Of a stretch of DNA of 64,000 nucleotides, positions 47,201-56,389 are shown piece by piece. The stretch is taken from positions 620,001 through 684,000 of the forward strand of contig OW568864.1 in NCBI GenBank assembly GCA_938743325.2. The letters run 5' to 3'. Origin of the DNA: Pycnococcus provasolii (taxonomy: Eukaryota > Chlorophyta > Pseudoscourfieldiophyceae > Pseudoscourfieldiales > Pycnococcaceae). Numbering within the stretch: position 1 is the first letter of the stretch; every line of letters starts with the position of its first letter. Made by a program: the position numbers and the translations under genes. The notes below the pieces were generated by a model. That model saw only the letters and a list, made by a program, of their open reading frames with translations, did not search any database and had not been told where the DNA came from.

Positions 47201-47287
47201 CGATGACGATGCGACAACAACACCAAGCCCACAAACGAAGAAGCCGACCCAAACGAACATCAAACGCATTAAGAGCAGAGCAGCCAT
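44228..47287 (-). CDS. Multi-pass membrane protein with extracellular N-terminus and C-terminal SH3 domain
   Basis: About 1,019 aa from the ATG at 47287. A signal peptide (about 1-26) is followed by a Gly/Asn repeat. An ectodomain with several cysteines and QQECNYPAIGGQ runs to about residue 280. Four or five transmembrane helices follow between about 290 and 560 (TVIIACVATILLGLFLFVYV, YLPTLVRTMLLLLFEGALAL, and pairs near 440-460 and 510-560). The ~390-residue cytoplasmic tail is Ser/Pro-rich. It ends in an SH3 domain (about 955-1018): LLYDFVAEAPGELSVGKGEE, GWSLVRMHKDG and GYVPSSFL show the ALYDF, W and P-x-x-Y positions. SH3 domains bind proline-rich ligands. The family of the membrane part is unknown. 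Confidence 0.85.
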   Translation of the reverse strand: MAALLLMRLMFVWVGFFVCGLGVVVASSSSSVSSVSVSYLSSGGNGNGNGGGGNGDGGNGGGGNGDGGVNWDSRVVVLVPGNAAIPPQIEIGSSAHHLPAAASARHDHQSRRRRRQKFSRRQLMTMRRTLLQEQQQQQQVGGLFSLDVQQECNYPAIGGQATSMRVSVVHPADGMRVFGICKRGVLPGTPLVLEGLALQIVCPDVKAECPDTPIIYPNYDNNDDVVAKSSIPIQPSSSTTDNNNGAEDESLPLGIGPDGLLLTSPPSSSPPPVETTAVSSSCPYKFNLTLTTVIIACVATILLGLFLFVYVPVRVIKARVRRYYTGAGAKPAPYLPSLARVHPVLGLCEPTHYLPTLVRTMLLLLFEGALALAAASFEVAPLPMACSHEAVALSTADAVRAKSAAEVEGGYAVDDDNQLILYGRVRWLPLVLRGISAAVLACLCHYFAATIIARILHIRKYGGGGGHSAAQQQQREAETTTKKCGCCTPKVTYVVTLFVLPFLALAIVYGVGIYFTGAPLALGAWALSLCISLLVLWPIISAIAVFGWREDGSTGAPLLTPGSLERMEAAGKSLPPMMPPQQPPKPTDLVLASPSFSFGGETMTESTTNRGGDAFAEAIAAMGGGTDRSSNGLTSPTSQPSPSIRDAAGVPVPPVSSPMSSPLRDAAGVPTSTSGGVDFFSTPSLQLSPRTDGFPSSNQSPRPSTFNNKNDDYHTPPAIGAAATGDRSAEETRSLPPSGTIAAEESDADLLKSALFMLLATDGREGASSAASSAFGSDTARRQVRSELRRLLASPRGRAVARRWTAEQAQALEKEHGGKPSRTPSEMLARVLANVASDDSMLSARSNATESRGDRRASRRDSRDSTTSSLRDELHRVARKVSSLRAVFEHRRSTTPPHHLNNDVAVAAASAAANAVSAALSPREDAAAAVSPPGANPSESSPPSQGSGSPLSASAHPHQLLYDFVAEAPGELSVGKGEEVFVVDEGEAGTSSGWSLVRMHKDGSTVVGYVPSSFLTASY
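47079..47163. repeat. CCACCATTAC-type repeat (Gly/Asn-rich in protein)
   Basis: Short tandem units in the SH3 membrane-protein gene, coding for Gly-Gly-Asn repeats. Confidence 0.85.
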
Positions 47288-47689
47288 GGGGGAGAATGAG
47301 CAAGAGCTGTCAAAGCAGACCCGTGGAGGGAGGAGGGAGGGGAAAGCGGGAAGAAAAATGCCGGAAAGGGGGGGGGGGGAACGAAGCAGGCCTGCTTTGT
47401 TTGGAATCCAAACCACTCCTTTGCGTGGGAAGGTTGGTCCATGTTTGCAGTTTGTTTGGGAATTGGGGTGTGGATTGTTGGGTTTTACCATTTGGTTTAA
47501 CGGGGAGTTTGGTCCCTTGAAAGCCTGATAACTGATTCTTGCTTGGGAGAGTGGGGGACGGGTTAGGGTTAGGGTTACGGAGGTTAGGATTAGGGCCTGC
47601 CCCCCCCTCCCTCAACGCTCAACCTCATGAATTCATGGCGTCTTTTTTTTTTTCTCTCTCTCTCTCTCTGGCTGGTCTCCATGGGTGAC
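47288..47689. other. 5' flank of SH3 membrane-protein gene
   Basis: Carries TTAGGG motifs at 47560-47577 with diverged copies to 47596, and a TTTTCTCTCTC run at about 47643-47670. No gene seen. Confidence 0.5.
47560..47596. repeat. TTAGGG tract
   Basis: GGGTTAGGGTTAGGGTTACGG followed by GGTTAGGATTAGGG, about 270-310 bp upstream of the ATG at 47287. Confidence 0.85.
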
Positions 47690-48342
47690 GGCGACACATG
47701 GTGGTTTTTTTTAACAGGGGATTTGCCTAAGAAGTAGGAATTTTCGCCCTTTTTGGAGGGAGCCCAAAAAATTAACTTTTGCGCTATTTGTGCGCTTGAG
47801 ATGCGGTTTGTTGCGCTGGATTCCTCGTCTTTCGAAATGGTGTTTAGAACAAAACAACACTCAAAACCGACCTGTAGAACGCCGTCAGCGCGTTGTGAAG
47901 TGAGTGCACTCGGCTGATCTATAACGGGGAAATATAACGGGGAGGGGCCCAAATTAAAATTTCCCCGTAGTAGAATTCAGTTCAGGGGATGTTATGGGAA
48001 AATGAACCAAGAATTTGATCGAATGTTGGGGGAGGGAGATTTTCTGATTTTTTATCCCCTCCCCCCCCTAGTCGGAGCAATGCGAAGGGGAAGTTCCCCG
48101 TTATATTTCCCCGTTATAGATCAGCCGAGTGCACTCACTTCACAACGCACTGACGGCGTTCTACAGCTCCGTTTTGAGTGTTGTTTTGTTCTAAAGTCCA
48201 TTACGAGAGATGAGGAATCCAGCGCAAAAAACCGCATCTCAAGCGCACAAATAGCGCAAAAGTTAGTTTTTTGGGCTCCCGACAAACGCTCCTACTTCTT
48301 AGGCAAATCCCCTGTTAAAAAAAAAAAAGAAACAAAGTCGCC
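47690..48342. mobile_element. Fold-back / MITE-like inverted-repeat element
   Basis: Two arms of about 235-260 bp, at 47690-47950 and 48087-48342, are inverted copies of each other at roughly 90% identity by eye. They surround about 135 bp of unrelated sequence. The outer ends read GGCGAC, then a T-rich run, then TTAACAGGGGATTTGCCTAA. No protein is encoded and I find no convincing target duplication. This fits a non-autonomous DNA element (fold-back or long-TIR MITE); the parent transposase is not in the window. Confidence 0.78.
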
Positions 48343-48941
48343 TTAAAACATTATTGATTTGTCGTAATATTAGTTATGTAGTATGTATGGCGTCGTCACG
48401 TCGTGGGCTCTTCTTGGCACTTCTCGTTCGCGCCTTTGTCTTTCTCGTTCCATCCGTCGCCGCCATGCCACTTGCCACTTGCCCTCAGAACTTGCCATCC
48501 GTCGGTCGACTTGCTCTACCCGTACCCGGTAATAAGGTTGCGTGCGTGTTGCCACTCTGTTGCCAACGTGAGTGCATGTTCATGTTCATGCTGTTTTGCT
48601 CGATGATCAAGGTGGTCAACGCAGATAAAAATGTGGACTTGTGGTATCATAATGCTCGATGAACAAGGTGGTCAACACAGATGAAAGAACGAAGAAGAAG
48701 GAGAGCATATGTCGTCGTATCTGTCGTTGTTGTGCATCTCTGCCCGTCGCATCGGCTCGGAGGAGTTGAGCCTCGGCGGGACCCATTGGGATCCATCCCG
48801 CCGTCGGTCCAGGCCTTTTCCGCTCAGCTCGGCCTCTCGCATAACCCTGTCCTGTCACCTCACCTGTCTGTCGCCGGAACTCCTTCGCCTCGCTCGCTCT
48901 TGTCTCACCCTCATTGCTTGTCTTGTGAAAGAAACAGCGTC
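48343..48941. other. Spacer upstream of EF-hand gene
   Basis: No convincing gene. A tandem duplication-like pair near 48600-48680 (GATGATCAAGGTGGTCAAC and GATGAACAAGGTGGTCAAC) is the only structure seen. Confidence 0.4.
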
Positions 48942-51938
48942 ATGGCGCACAGCTCGACGCACCGCTTCTACTATGGATTTCAAACGCCTCAGTCTTCATC
49001 AAAGTCCGCGGCATCTACGGGTGGTGGTGCTTCATCATCATCGTCATTGTCAGCGACATTCCTTGACCCCAACACATGGGGAGTCACGTGCCTGGAAATC
49101 ACGCAAAGAGCACAAGCGAAAGGAATCGACCTGTCGAAAGTTCTCAGAGCGCACAGGACGGCGGACGCACTATCCGGTGCGGACCTCGCAGCCGCACTCG
49201 CCACGCTAGGTGTGCCATTCACGCCGCAGAGAACCATGGCGCTGCACGCAGCACTCGCGCAAGTGCAAGCCACGAGTGCCGCGCGCATGGCTGCTACCAT
49301 GGCACGGTGCGCCATGGATGCGGAAAACACAGAGCACGGAACCAGACGAACCAACTTCTTCGACGAACTCGCTAGGTCCACAAGGCCGCCGAGCATGTCC
49401 AAGGCGGACGTTATTGGAGAACTTGCACAGAGACTTGCCATAATGCAACCGAACAAAGCGCGCTCGTGGCTCGCACGAGGACGACGACTCGACGCGGCGG
49501 ACCGAGGGGCGCTCACGGTGGCCGAGCTTGACAAGTGGCTTCACATGCTTGGCGTCGCGCTCGACGACCCACAGCTCGACGCCATTGCGAGGCGGTTTCC
49601 AAGCCGACTCGGGCGACCAGGCGAGCTGATTGTCGACGATGCCGCGTTCGTCAAGGCTGTTCACCCCGAACTTGCCGCGGCACGGAGGCAAGCGGAAATA
49701 TCGGGAGGCTTCGCGTCGTCGGCGGAGTCAGTTGCCGCCGCAGCTATTAATCCGTGCTGGTCGCAGACCCCAGTCAGCAGAGCAAATGCGTTCGCTGAGA
49801 CGCCGCAGCTCGCGCAGGACCACGACGCCGAGCCCACGGCTGCACGAACTCTTCACATGACACCGAAGAACGACGTGGTGATGCGCCTCGCGGCTGCACT
49901 CGAGGGACGAGGCATCGCGCATCATGCCATGGCGCGTGCCTTCCTCAGTGCTGGGGCTGACGAAAGGGGCACGGCGACAGCAAGGCAAGCCGGCGCAGCG
50001 CTTCTTGCACTCGGCATGACCATCGGCGCCGACGCGCAGTCGCTCGTCGCGCTCGCGCAGCGCTTTCCCGCACCCGGCGTTGCCGCCAACGACGCGAGCG
50101 CCACGGCACGCGCTGGCATGCTGCGAGCTCTGGAGACGGATGCAGACGACGCGCTCGATCTCCTGACGCTCGACTGGACTGCGCTCGTCGACGCAACGCG
50201 GCCGTCGCATTCCATGTACTCGACACGAGGAGCTCGCACGCTCGGTGGCGCGCGTTCCGCCAACGTTCACTTCGCGGCAACCCCGCCGCGAGGCCGCGGC
50301 GACGCTGCGGCGAGCGCGGCGGATCGCCTCGAGCAGCTCGTGCGTTCCGAGCCAGCTATCGTGGCGCTTGGAACGTCGCACCGCGCGGCAGTTGACATGT
50401 GCCGCGGTGCACCGGAGCTGCTTCGTCTGCTCATTGAAACCAAGGCATTCGAGCGTGGCCGCGACGTCCGAACCTTCTTTCGTATGCTCGACATGGACGC
50501 AAGTGGCCGAGTGTGTCGATCAGAGCTCAGCCGTGGCCTTTCGGCGATTGGCGCGAGCCTGGGGGAGGAGGTTGTTGACCTGCTGTACACCCTGCTCGAC
50601 CCGGATGGCGACGGATGGATCAACTTTCGACATCTTGCACATTTTCTCCGGCAAAGCGACGATGGCGGCATTGGCGCCGGTGGTCACGACTCTAGCGACG
50701 TCGCCCTCGGAACGCTGGCTGCGCGCTTCGGAAGCGACACGTTCACGCCAAGCGAGCCTACGGCCAAGAGCGCGACGACAACGAAGCTGTCGGAGCTGAT
50801 GTACAACCCGATTGCGTCGCAGCCCTTGCTCATTCTCGCTCGCAAGGCGCATCAGAAAGCATCGCGTGTCGACGCACTTCTGCGTCGATACATGGACAGT
50901 GACACGGGATTCCTGGACGTCAGCCGCGTTATCGCCTTCAGCATGCATGTTGGCGCACCCGTCTCTCACACCGTGGCGCAGCTCCTGCTCGACGCCGTTG
51001 GAGAGCAGCCGGGCCTTGCGAGCCCGTACGTTCTGGCTGCAGCACTGTCGACAGCATTTTACGGCCAGGGAGCACTCGGTCGGAGTCCAGTTTTACCACC
51101 ACCGGCGGATTCGTACTCTCCCACGTCGAATGTGTCGAATGCGCCTTGGCTGTCACCGCGGGCTGGCGGGCAGGGTGATCAGGCGGCTGCGCCATCGCGA
51201 GTCCTGCGCGGCGATCCGGCGCATCGCGGCGATTTGCTCGTGGCGATCGCGAGCAAGGCACATCAGCGTGGATTCAGCACCGCATCTCGCATTCTCCCCC
51301 TCTTTGGACACGGCACGGACAAGTGGGGTGCTCACCTGCAGAATGTGACGAAGGAGCAGGTGGTTTCCGTGGTGGCGCGCATCGGTTGGCAGCTTTCAGA
51401 CGACGAGGCTGACAAGCTCATGGCGTACTTCGACGTGAACAACGACGGCAATGTTTCACCAGTGGAGGTGGCGGACGCGCTGTCTAACGCGCTCACGCGC
51501 GTGGGTTACGATTCGGCCACCGTGGCGCCAATGGCGCACCGAGAGTCAACGCTCAACCAGGAGCAGCTCAGACATCTCGCCGAGGATCGCAAGCGCCTCG
51601 CGCGAGAGGCGGAGCTCAGCGCCACGCCGGGAAAGAAGATGACTGCGTGGGGCGAAACTCAGCACTTTGCAAGGCAAGGTGACCTGCTTGCTCGCATCGC
51701 GATGAAAGCAGAGCAGCGTGCAAAGTCGTTCGGTCAGCTCTTCCGCCTCTTCAATGGCGACGGCGACGGTAGATTATCTGCTGAGGAGGTGAGGAGAGGT
51801 GTCAGCTTGCTGGGATGGTCGCTCACAGACGACGAGCTTGCTGGCCTTATGGCTGACTTCGACACAGATGGCGATGGCACGGTCAGCCAGCGCGAGCTCG
51901 CGTTGGCAATCGAGCGCGTCATCGGCAGATTTAAGTGA
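48942..51938 (+). CDS. Large EF-hand protein
   Basis: About 998 aa from the ATG at 48942 (the frame is open upstream but reads as leader). It consists of repeated helical modules with EF-hand pairs. The clear 12-residue calcium loops are DPDGDGWINFRH (about 555), DVNNDGNVSPVE (about 830), NGDGDGRLSAEE (about 942) and DTDGDGTVSQRE (about 975). Others such as DMDASGRVCRSE are partly degenerate. Each module starts with a helix like LLVAIASKAHQRG or LLARIAMKAEQRA, so the unit has been duplicated internally. It probably senses calcium; a cytoskeletal or flagellar place is suggested by similar long EF-hand proteins but not shown. No membrane segment. Confidence 0.85.
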   Translation: MAHSSTHRFYYGFQTPQSSSKSAASTGGGASSSSSLSATFLDPNTWGVTCLEITQRAQAKGIDLSKVLRAHRTADALSGADLAAALATLGVPFTPQRTMALHAALAQVQATSAARMAATMARCAMDAENTEHGTRRTNFFDELARSTRPPSMSKADVIGELAQRLAIMQPNKARSWLARGRRLDAADRGALTVAELDKWLHMLGVALDDPQLDAIARRFPSRLGRPGELIVDDAAFVKAVHPELAAARRQAEISGGFASSAESVAAAAINPCWSQTPVSRANAFAETPQLAQDHDAEPTAARTLHMTPKNDVVMRLAAALEGRGIAHHAMARAFLSAGADERGTATARQAGAALLALGMTIGADAQSLVALAQRFPAPGVAANDASATARAGMLRALETDADDALDLLTLDWTALVDATRPSHSMYSTRGARTLGGARSANVHFAATPPRGRGDAAASAADRLEQLVRSEPAIVALGTSHRAAVDMCRGAPELLRLLIETKAFERGRDVRTFFRMLDMDASGRVCRSELSRGLSAIGASLGEEVVDLLYTLLDPDGDGWINFRHLAHFLRQSDDGGIGAGGHDSSDVALGTLAARFGSDTFTPSEPTAKSATTTKLSELMYNPIASQPLLILARKAHQKASRVDALLRRYMDSDTGFLDVSRVIAFSMHVGAPVSHTVAQLLLDAVGEQPGLASPYVLAAALSTAFYGQGALGRSPVLPPPADSYSPTSNVSNAPWLSPRAGGQGDQAAAPSRVLRGDPAHRGDLLVAIASKAHQRGFSTASRILPLFGHGTDKWGAHLQNVTKEQVVSVVARIGWQLSDDEADKLMAYFDVNNDGNVSPVEVADALSNALTRVGYDSATVAPMAHRESTLNQEQLRHLAEDRKRLAREAELSATPGKKMTAWGETQHFARQGDLLARIAMKAEQRAKSFGQLFRLFNGDGDGRLSAEEVRRGVSLLGWSLTDDELAGLMADFDTDGDGTVSQRELALAIERVIGRFK

Positions 51939-52008
51939 AAAAAATATTATTTCGTCGTTGATTTTTGTTACAACTACCCTACAAGGCGATTTCTTTTACA
52001 AGGCCTCT

Positions 52009-53193
52009 TTATGCCGACACCCTGTCGTCCTCTTCGTCTTCAAGCAAACGAAGCTCCGCCTGTTCGGCCCGCCACCCTTCAGGCAGCCATGCGTCGTGAG
52101 AAATTGCTAAGGGCACATCCTGCCGAGACCGGAAGGCTGCTCTCTCCTCGGCTTCCAGCGCGGCGACGTTCGGCGGGTGCCAAAGTGCGCGTTCTTGTGG
52201 ATCTGCAGGCCTGGGCAGGGGCACGGGAGAGTGTCCGAACGAGCCGCCAAGCGGCTTACCCGCACCAGCTGCTGGACGATACATGTCCTCGCACAGTGCA
52301 TCCAGCCTTGCAGCGTGACGCCGGTGAAATTCCGCATGTTTTGTGAGCGTGTTTGGTTCGTCACCCTCCTTTTGTTTTGGCAGACTCCAAAGGGCACGGT
52401 GATGGCTCGCAGCATCCGCCTCGGCACGGAGCCAAAGCACGAGCGGCGCGAAGAATTTCGCACCACTGCCTCGTATGATGGAGCAGTCGAGGCTCGTTCG
52501 CATACCCTCCTGTGCGGACTTTTGTTCCCACGTGAGTATCGTCTCTCCGGCGCCGCGCACGTGCACGCCTTGTGCTGTTTTTTGGAGCGACTCCACGAGC
52601 GGCGAGTGCTCGGTTGGCGGCAGTGGAGCAGGCGCCGGTGGAGCGGCGGAGGCGGCGGCGGAGGCAGCGTTCGTTGGTCGGCTGAGTTCCGCCTTGAGTT
52701 TCTGTAGTTGGTTGCTGTACACAACCCTCGAGTTTGCCCTGTTTGCTAATAGGTTTTCCCGCGTGACTGCGGTTTCCAGTGCGGCATTTCTCCGCTTGAC
52801 GTCGTCCGTCGCCTTGAGGCTTCTGAGTTCGAGTTCGCAGCACGCGTCGAGTGCAATTTGTCTGAGTGCGCGCGGCACTTTGTCGTGCTTAGTGAATTTG
52901 ATGATCGGTCTTTCCGCGGGTGGGATTCCGTACAGGAGCGGGTGACGAGACGCGTGCGTGGATGCTGATGCAGCACTCCCAAGGTCATGATTCTCAGAAT
53001 GAGGCAAAGGCAAAGACGAGCCAGCACTTGCATTTAAATGTATGCTTTTGAATGCTTTAGGTTTACGTGGAGGTACGTCGAGAAACCCCGACGACTTCAA
53101 CTCGTGGAACTTGCGAGTGCGCGCATCACCAGCGTCGTCACCGTCACCGTTGGAAGCTGTATGATTCGCGGAGGCATTATTATGGGAGGGCAT
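52009..53193 (-). CDS. Uncharacterised protein with central coiled coil
   Basis: About 394 aa from the ATG at 53193 (MPSHNNASANHTASNGDG). The first ~100 residues are polar. PLLYGIPPAERPIIKFTKHDKVPRALRQIALDACCELEL (about 85-125) looks conserved. A basic coiled coil follows (about 125-175), then Ala/Pro linkers. The C-terminal half is rich in Trp, His and Arg (LWLRAEADAASHHRALWSLP; AAFRSRQDVPLAISHDAWLPEGW). No family recognised. The 3' end faces that of the EF-hand gene, 70 bp away, and the 5' end is divergent from the GEX1-like gene with TTAGGG motifs between. Confidence 0.7.
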   Translation of the reverse strand: MPSHNNASANHTASNGDGDDAGDARTRKFHELKSSGFLDVPPRKPKAFKSIHLNASAGSSLPLPHSENHDLGSAASASTHASRHPLLYGIPPAERPIIKFTKHDKVPRALRQIALDACCELELRSLKATDDVKRRNAALETAVTRENLLANRANSRVVYSNQLQKLKAELSRPTNAASAAASAAPPAPAPLPPTEHSPLVESLQKTAQGVHVRGAGETILTWEQKSAQEGMRTSLDCSIIRGSGAKFFAPLVLWLRAEADAASHHRALWSLPKQKEGDEPNTLTKHAEFHRRHAARLDALCEDMYRPAAGAGKPLGGSFGHSPVPLPRPADPQERALWHPPNVAALEAEERAAFRSRQDVPLAISHDAWLPEGWRAEQAELRLLEDEEDDRVSA

Positions 53194-53614
53194 GGAGAAG
53201 AATAATGAAAGTATGGCGGCTGCGGATTTCAACAAAACCTTCTCGGGAGAACATCAAAATAAGGGGGGGGGGCGAAGAGGGGATTAGGGTTAGGGTTACG
53301 GGGGGGAGGGAGGTTAGGGGTTTGAAACTTTTTATATACTATGTACCTCTTGGAGTCTTGGAGGTACCAAACCCCGAACTCACTATTTGGTAGGAATTCC
53401 TTCCTCCACCTACCTATAGAAGGAATTCGGGGTGGAGATCGGACCTTTTTTTCCCGAATTCCAAGGAGAGAACAGTGCAGTTTGGGGATTCCTCCTGGCA
53501 CGCCCTTCCATAGTGGGAAGACAAAGCAGGCCTGCTTCGTCACTTTCTTTTTCCCAGCTGCTTTGTGTTTATTTTCACCTTCGCTTCACGTGTGTCTGCT
53601 CAGAGCACTCCATA
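53194..53614. other. Divergent promoter region with TTAGGG motifs
   Basis: TTAGGGTTAGGGTTACGG at 53283-53302 and AGGTTAGGGG at 53311-53320, between two divergent genes. No gene seen. Confidence 0.55.
53283..53320. repeat. TTAGGG-type tract
   Basis: Two perfect units and diverged copies, about 90-125 bp upstream of the ATG at 53193. Confidence 0.8.
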
Positions 53615-53755
53615 ATGGCGGTGATGGCTTCACATTACCGTGTGCTCCGGCCTTGCAGGTTTCCTTGCACGTCACCTTTCAATGTGTGTTTCTTGTGCGC
53701 CTTTCTTGTTAGTCTTATTCTCGTCTTTCAGCCACGATTCATTGACGCCTCCTCA

Positions 53756-53791
<36 letters not shown>

Positions 53792-56389
53792 TCATCCAGT
53801 GATGGGGGTGGTGGTGATGGTATTGGTGACGGTGGTGATGTCACTACTACACAGGTCATGTACGACGAAAACGCAAAATTAAGAAATACGCTCATGCTAA
53901 AAGCTCATCAAGCACGATCGGAAATCGAAAGACGGGCGGGAGAAGAACGAGCTAACCTGCCCTACTACAGAAAGGCACTCGCGGCGGTGTCGTGCACAGA
54001 AACGGCACTCAGGTACCAAAACTCCCTCGGAGGATGCGCAAGCCTACTCACGGACGACGAACCGAGACAGAGACTGAGCATCATGCTCACAAACTGCCTG
54101 CTCGGCTCTGCTTCACTCACGACGTTCCCATGCGCAGAGAGAACCGCCGTGAAGACGTGCCTGAAGGCGCTCGCAAAGGACGAAAAGGCTTTTGAGGCGT
54201 ACACGTCATACTACCTACAAACGCACTCGCTGTGCTTGGCGTTTCAGAGCGAGGACGCCGCGTCGTACGCCGAATGGCTCGCGTCCACGTTGCTGAATGC
54301 TGCCCAAACTTCTCACAAGGAACTCGTCGAGTACCACGAAGCGCTGCAGGCTGCCGTGACAGACCAGGCGGGGCAGCTGAGGCTTATCACTGACGGCGTG
54401 AGCCACATAAGGGACGTGACAATATCCCTCGACGAGTCGGCGACGGCTGCTGCCAGGAGCCTGAACGAGCTGACAAACGGACAGCAAAGACTTGCGGGTG
54501 CCGTTGATGTGCTAGACACGAAGCACGGCGCCCTTCTGACGCGCGCGGATGAGTCGCGCTCGGCGCTCGACGGACTCCAGTTCACGCTCGATCGACACAA
54601 GGAGGCTGCGACGGAGATGTTCAGTCACAACATTGAGGCTTTGGAGGGTTTGGCGACGAGCGCAAATCGGCTTGAGGACAGCCACGCTCGTCTTGTTTCC
54701 AAGAGCGGAGACATGCTCGTTGCCTTCACGGAGGTTGCCGACCGCCTTGGCGTGTATGGCAAGGTACTCCGATCCATTCTGGGTGTGCTCAACACGTTCG
54801 ACGACATCATGTGGTTTCTCGGCGCTCTGTCCGCAAGCCTCGTCGTCGCGGCGTTCGTCGACGACAGAGGCACGCTCAAGGCGCGCCTGTTTACGCTGCT
54901 GGCGCTGGCAGTGCTCGCACAGCGGTTTGCCGCACATTACATGGATGCACACCCGCACGGTGCGAGCATGAGCGATGTCGTCATGGGACCATTCACGCAC
55001 CAGCCACTGACGAGTCGTGAGGGAGGTGCATTCGTCCAGGTTTTGGTGGCTGGATGGCGAAACGAGACGGCTTGGTATGCGAACGAGGTGATTGGTGGGG
55101 CATGCAGGCGATCTGTCGAGGGCTTGATGCGTCGTGCATTTCTACTTGACACCGATTCGGATCTGGAGATGTCAAAGGACGATTTCTTGGTTGATAACGA
55201 TGATGTTAACAACAACGCGACGACGGAGGAGTGCTCTGCCGAGACATCGGAGAATGACACGAAACCTGTGTCGGATGAGGCTTGCACGAAACGTGAAGGT
55301 GAATCTTCGTCGTCACGGTCTTCGACACGTTCAGATTGGCTCAGCTGGATCTTCCGTCCTGTACGCCAGCTTTTTCGTGCTACCACTTCCAGCATCGCCT
55401 CTGCGACGGGGAGCATTGCGTCGGCAACCTGCGCGCTTCCTCTGCACTCGGTGAGCCTAGCGAACGTATACTTGTTTGGTATTGACGGAATCACCGGCAC
55501 GATGCGTCTTCCGTATGGCGCGCAGCTGGCTTGTGATGCTGCCATGGAGATTTGGCTTGCTTCCCCCTGGATTGTTGACAGGAGGGCGCTGTTTGTGCAC
55601 GAGGAAGACTTCTTGATTGAGCAAGATGGGAAGAAGAAGGTGGTGGTTGATACAGCGTCTGGTACGGCGACGCGCGACGAGGATGCGAACGACGACGAGG
55701 AGAAGGTGGATGACACAAGCTCGCTTTCTCGCATGTGGGCTTCCTTCATCGACCCAATTGTGCACGGCTACGTGGACGGATTCAAGCCTTGGGTTTGGTT
55801 TGTGGACGTGAAGGTGTTCACGCGGTACATGCACGGCCTTCTGAGCTTGCTGGTGACACTTTTGTGGGTTCGACGAGGCAACGGACGACCACCTCCTCCT
55901 CCGCCGCCGCCGCCACCGCCGCCGCTTGAGGCGCGCCCACCTCTTCGCCTTCGCGATCGTGTGGCATCGCCCTCGCCACCTCCACGTCGAAGTCCTTTGC
56001 TTCGCCTCCTCTCTTCGCAGCAGGATCCTCATTCGCCGCCACCGCTGGCTTCGCCGTCGCCGCCGCCACGAGTCGGACGACGTTCGTCGGCAGGTTCGGC
56101 CGCGGTTCGCGACGCTCTCGTGCAGGCGCGCCGTCTCGCGGAGGAGCACAAGCAAGTGCTCGATTTGCTCGAGAGCCTCGTTTCGGAGGAGGAGGAGGAG
56201 GAGGAGGAGGAGGAGGAGGAGGAGGAGGAGGAGGAGGAGGAGGAGGAGGAGGAGGAGGAGGAGGAGGAGGAGGAGGAGAAGGATGCAGCTCGCGCGGTTG
56301 AGGTTGACGCCGACGAACGAGCGGAGAAGGAGAAACTTCAAGTTCGCGGTCGTGGTGGTGGCCGGCGCCGCCCAACTCGCCGGTCGTAA
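53615..56389 (+). CDS. GEX1: GEX1 / KAR5 / Brambleberry-family nuclear membrane fusion protein
   Basis: About 924 aa from the ATG at 53615. A signal anchor (about 20-40) is followed by a 17-Ser run. Residues about 118-235 are the family's cysteine domain, with cysteines at 127, 141, 161, 173, 182 and 207 and the hallmark strings LTNC, FPC, YTSYYLQTHSLCLAFQ and ASTLLNAAQTS. A long coiled-coil region (about 240-390) precedes two transmembrane helices (about 397-416 and 424-445) and a later hydrophobic segment (about 739-752). Yeast Kar5, zebrafish Brambleberry and plant GEX1 act in nuclear-envelope fusion after gamete fusion. The long tail with polyproline and ~30 Glu residues is specific to this protein. 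Confidence 0.88.
53754..53796. repeat. TCG triplet tract (polySer)
   Basis: About 14 TCG/TCA codons directly after the signal sequence of the GEX1-like protein. Confidence 0.9.
56187..56279. repeat. GAG triplet tract (polyGlu)
   Basis: About 30 uninterrupted GAG codons near the end of the GEX1-like gene; the antisense reading is polyLeu or polyPro and not a gene. Confidence 0.95.

Noticed and set aside
48387-48662. 91-aa plus-strand frame with a hydrophobic start
   Set aside because: Could pass for a signal peptide, but the rest is Cys/Met-rich chance-like sequence next to a repeat element.
55457-56341. Minus-strand frame with polyleucine opposite the GEX1-like gene
   Set aside because: Created by the GAG triplet tract; no start context or domain.
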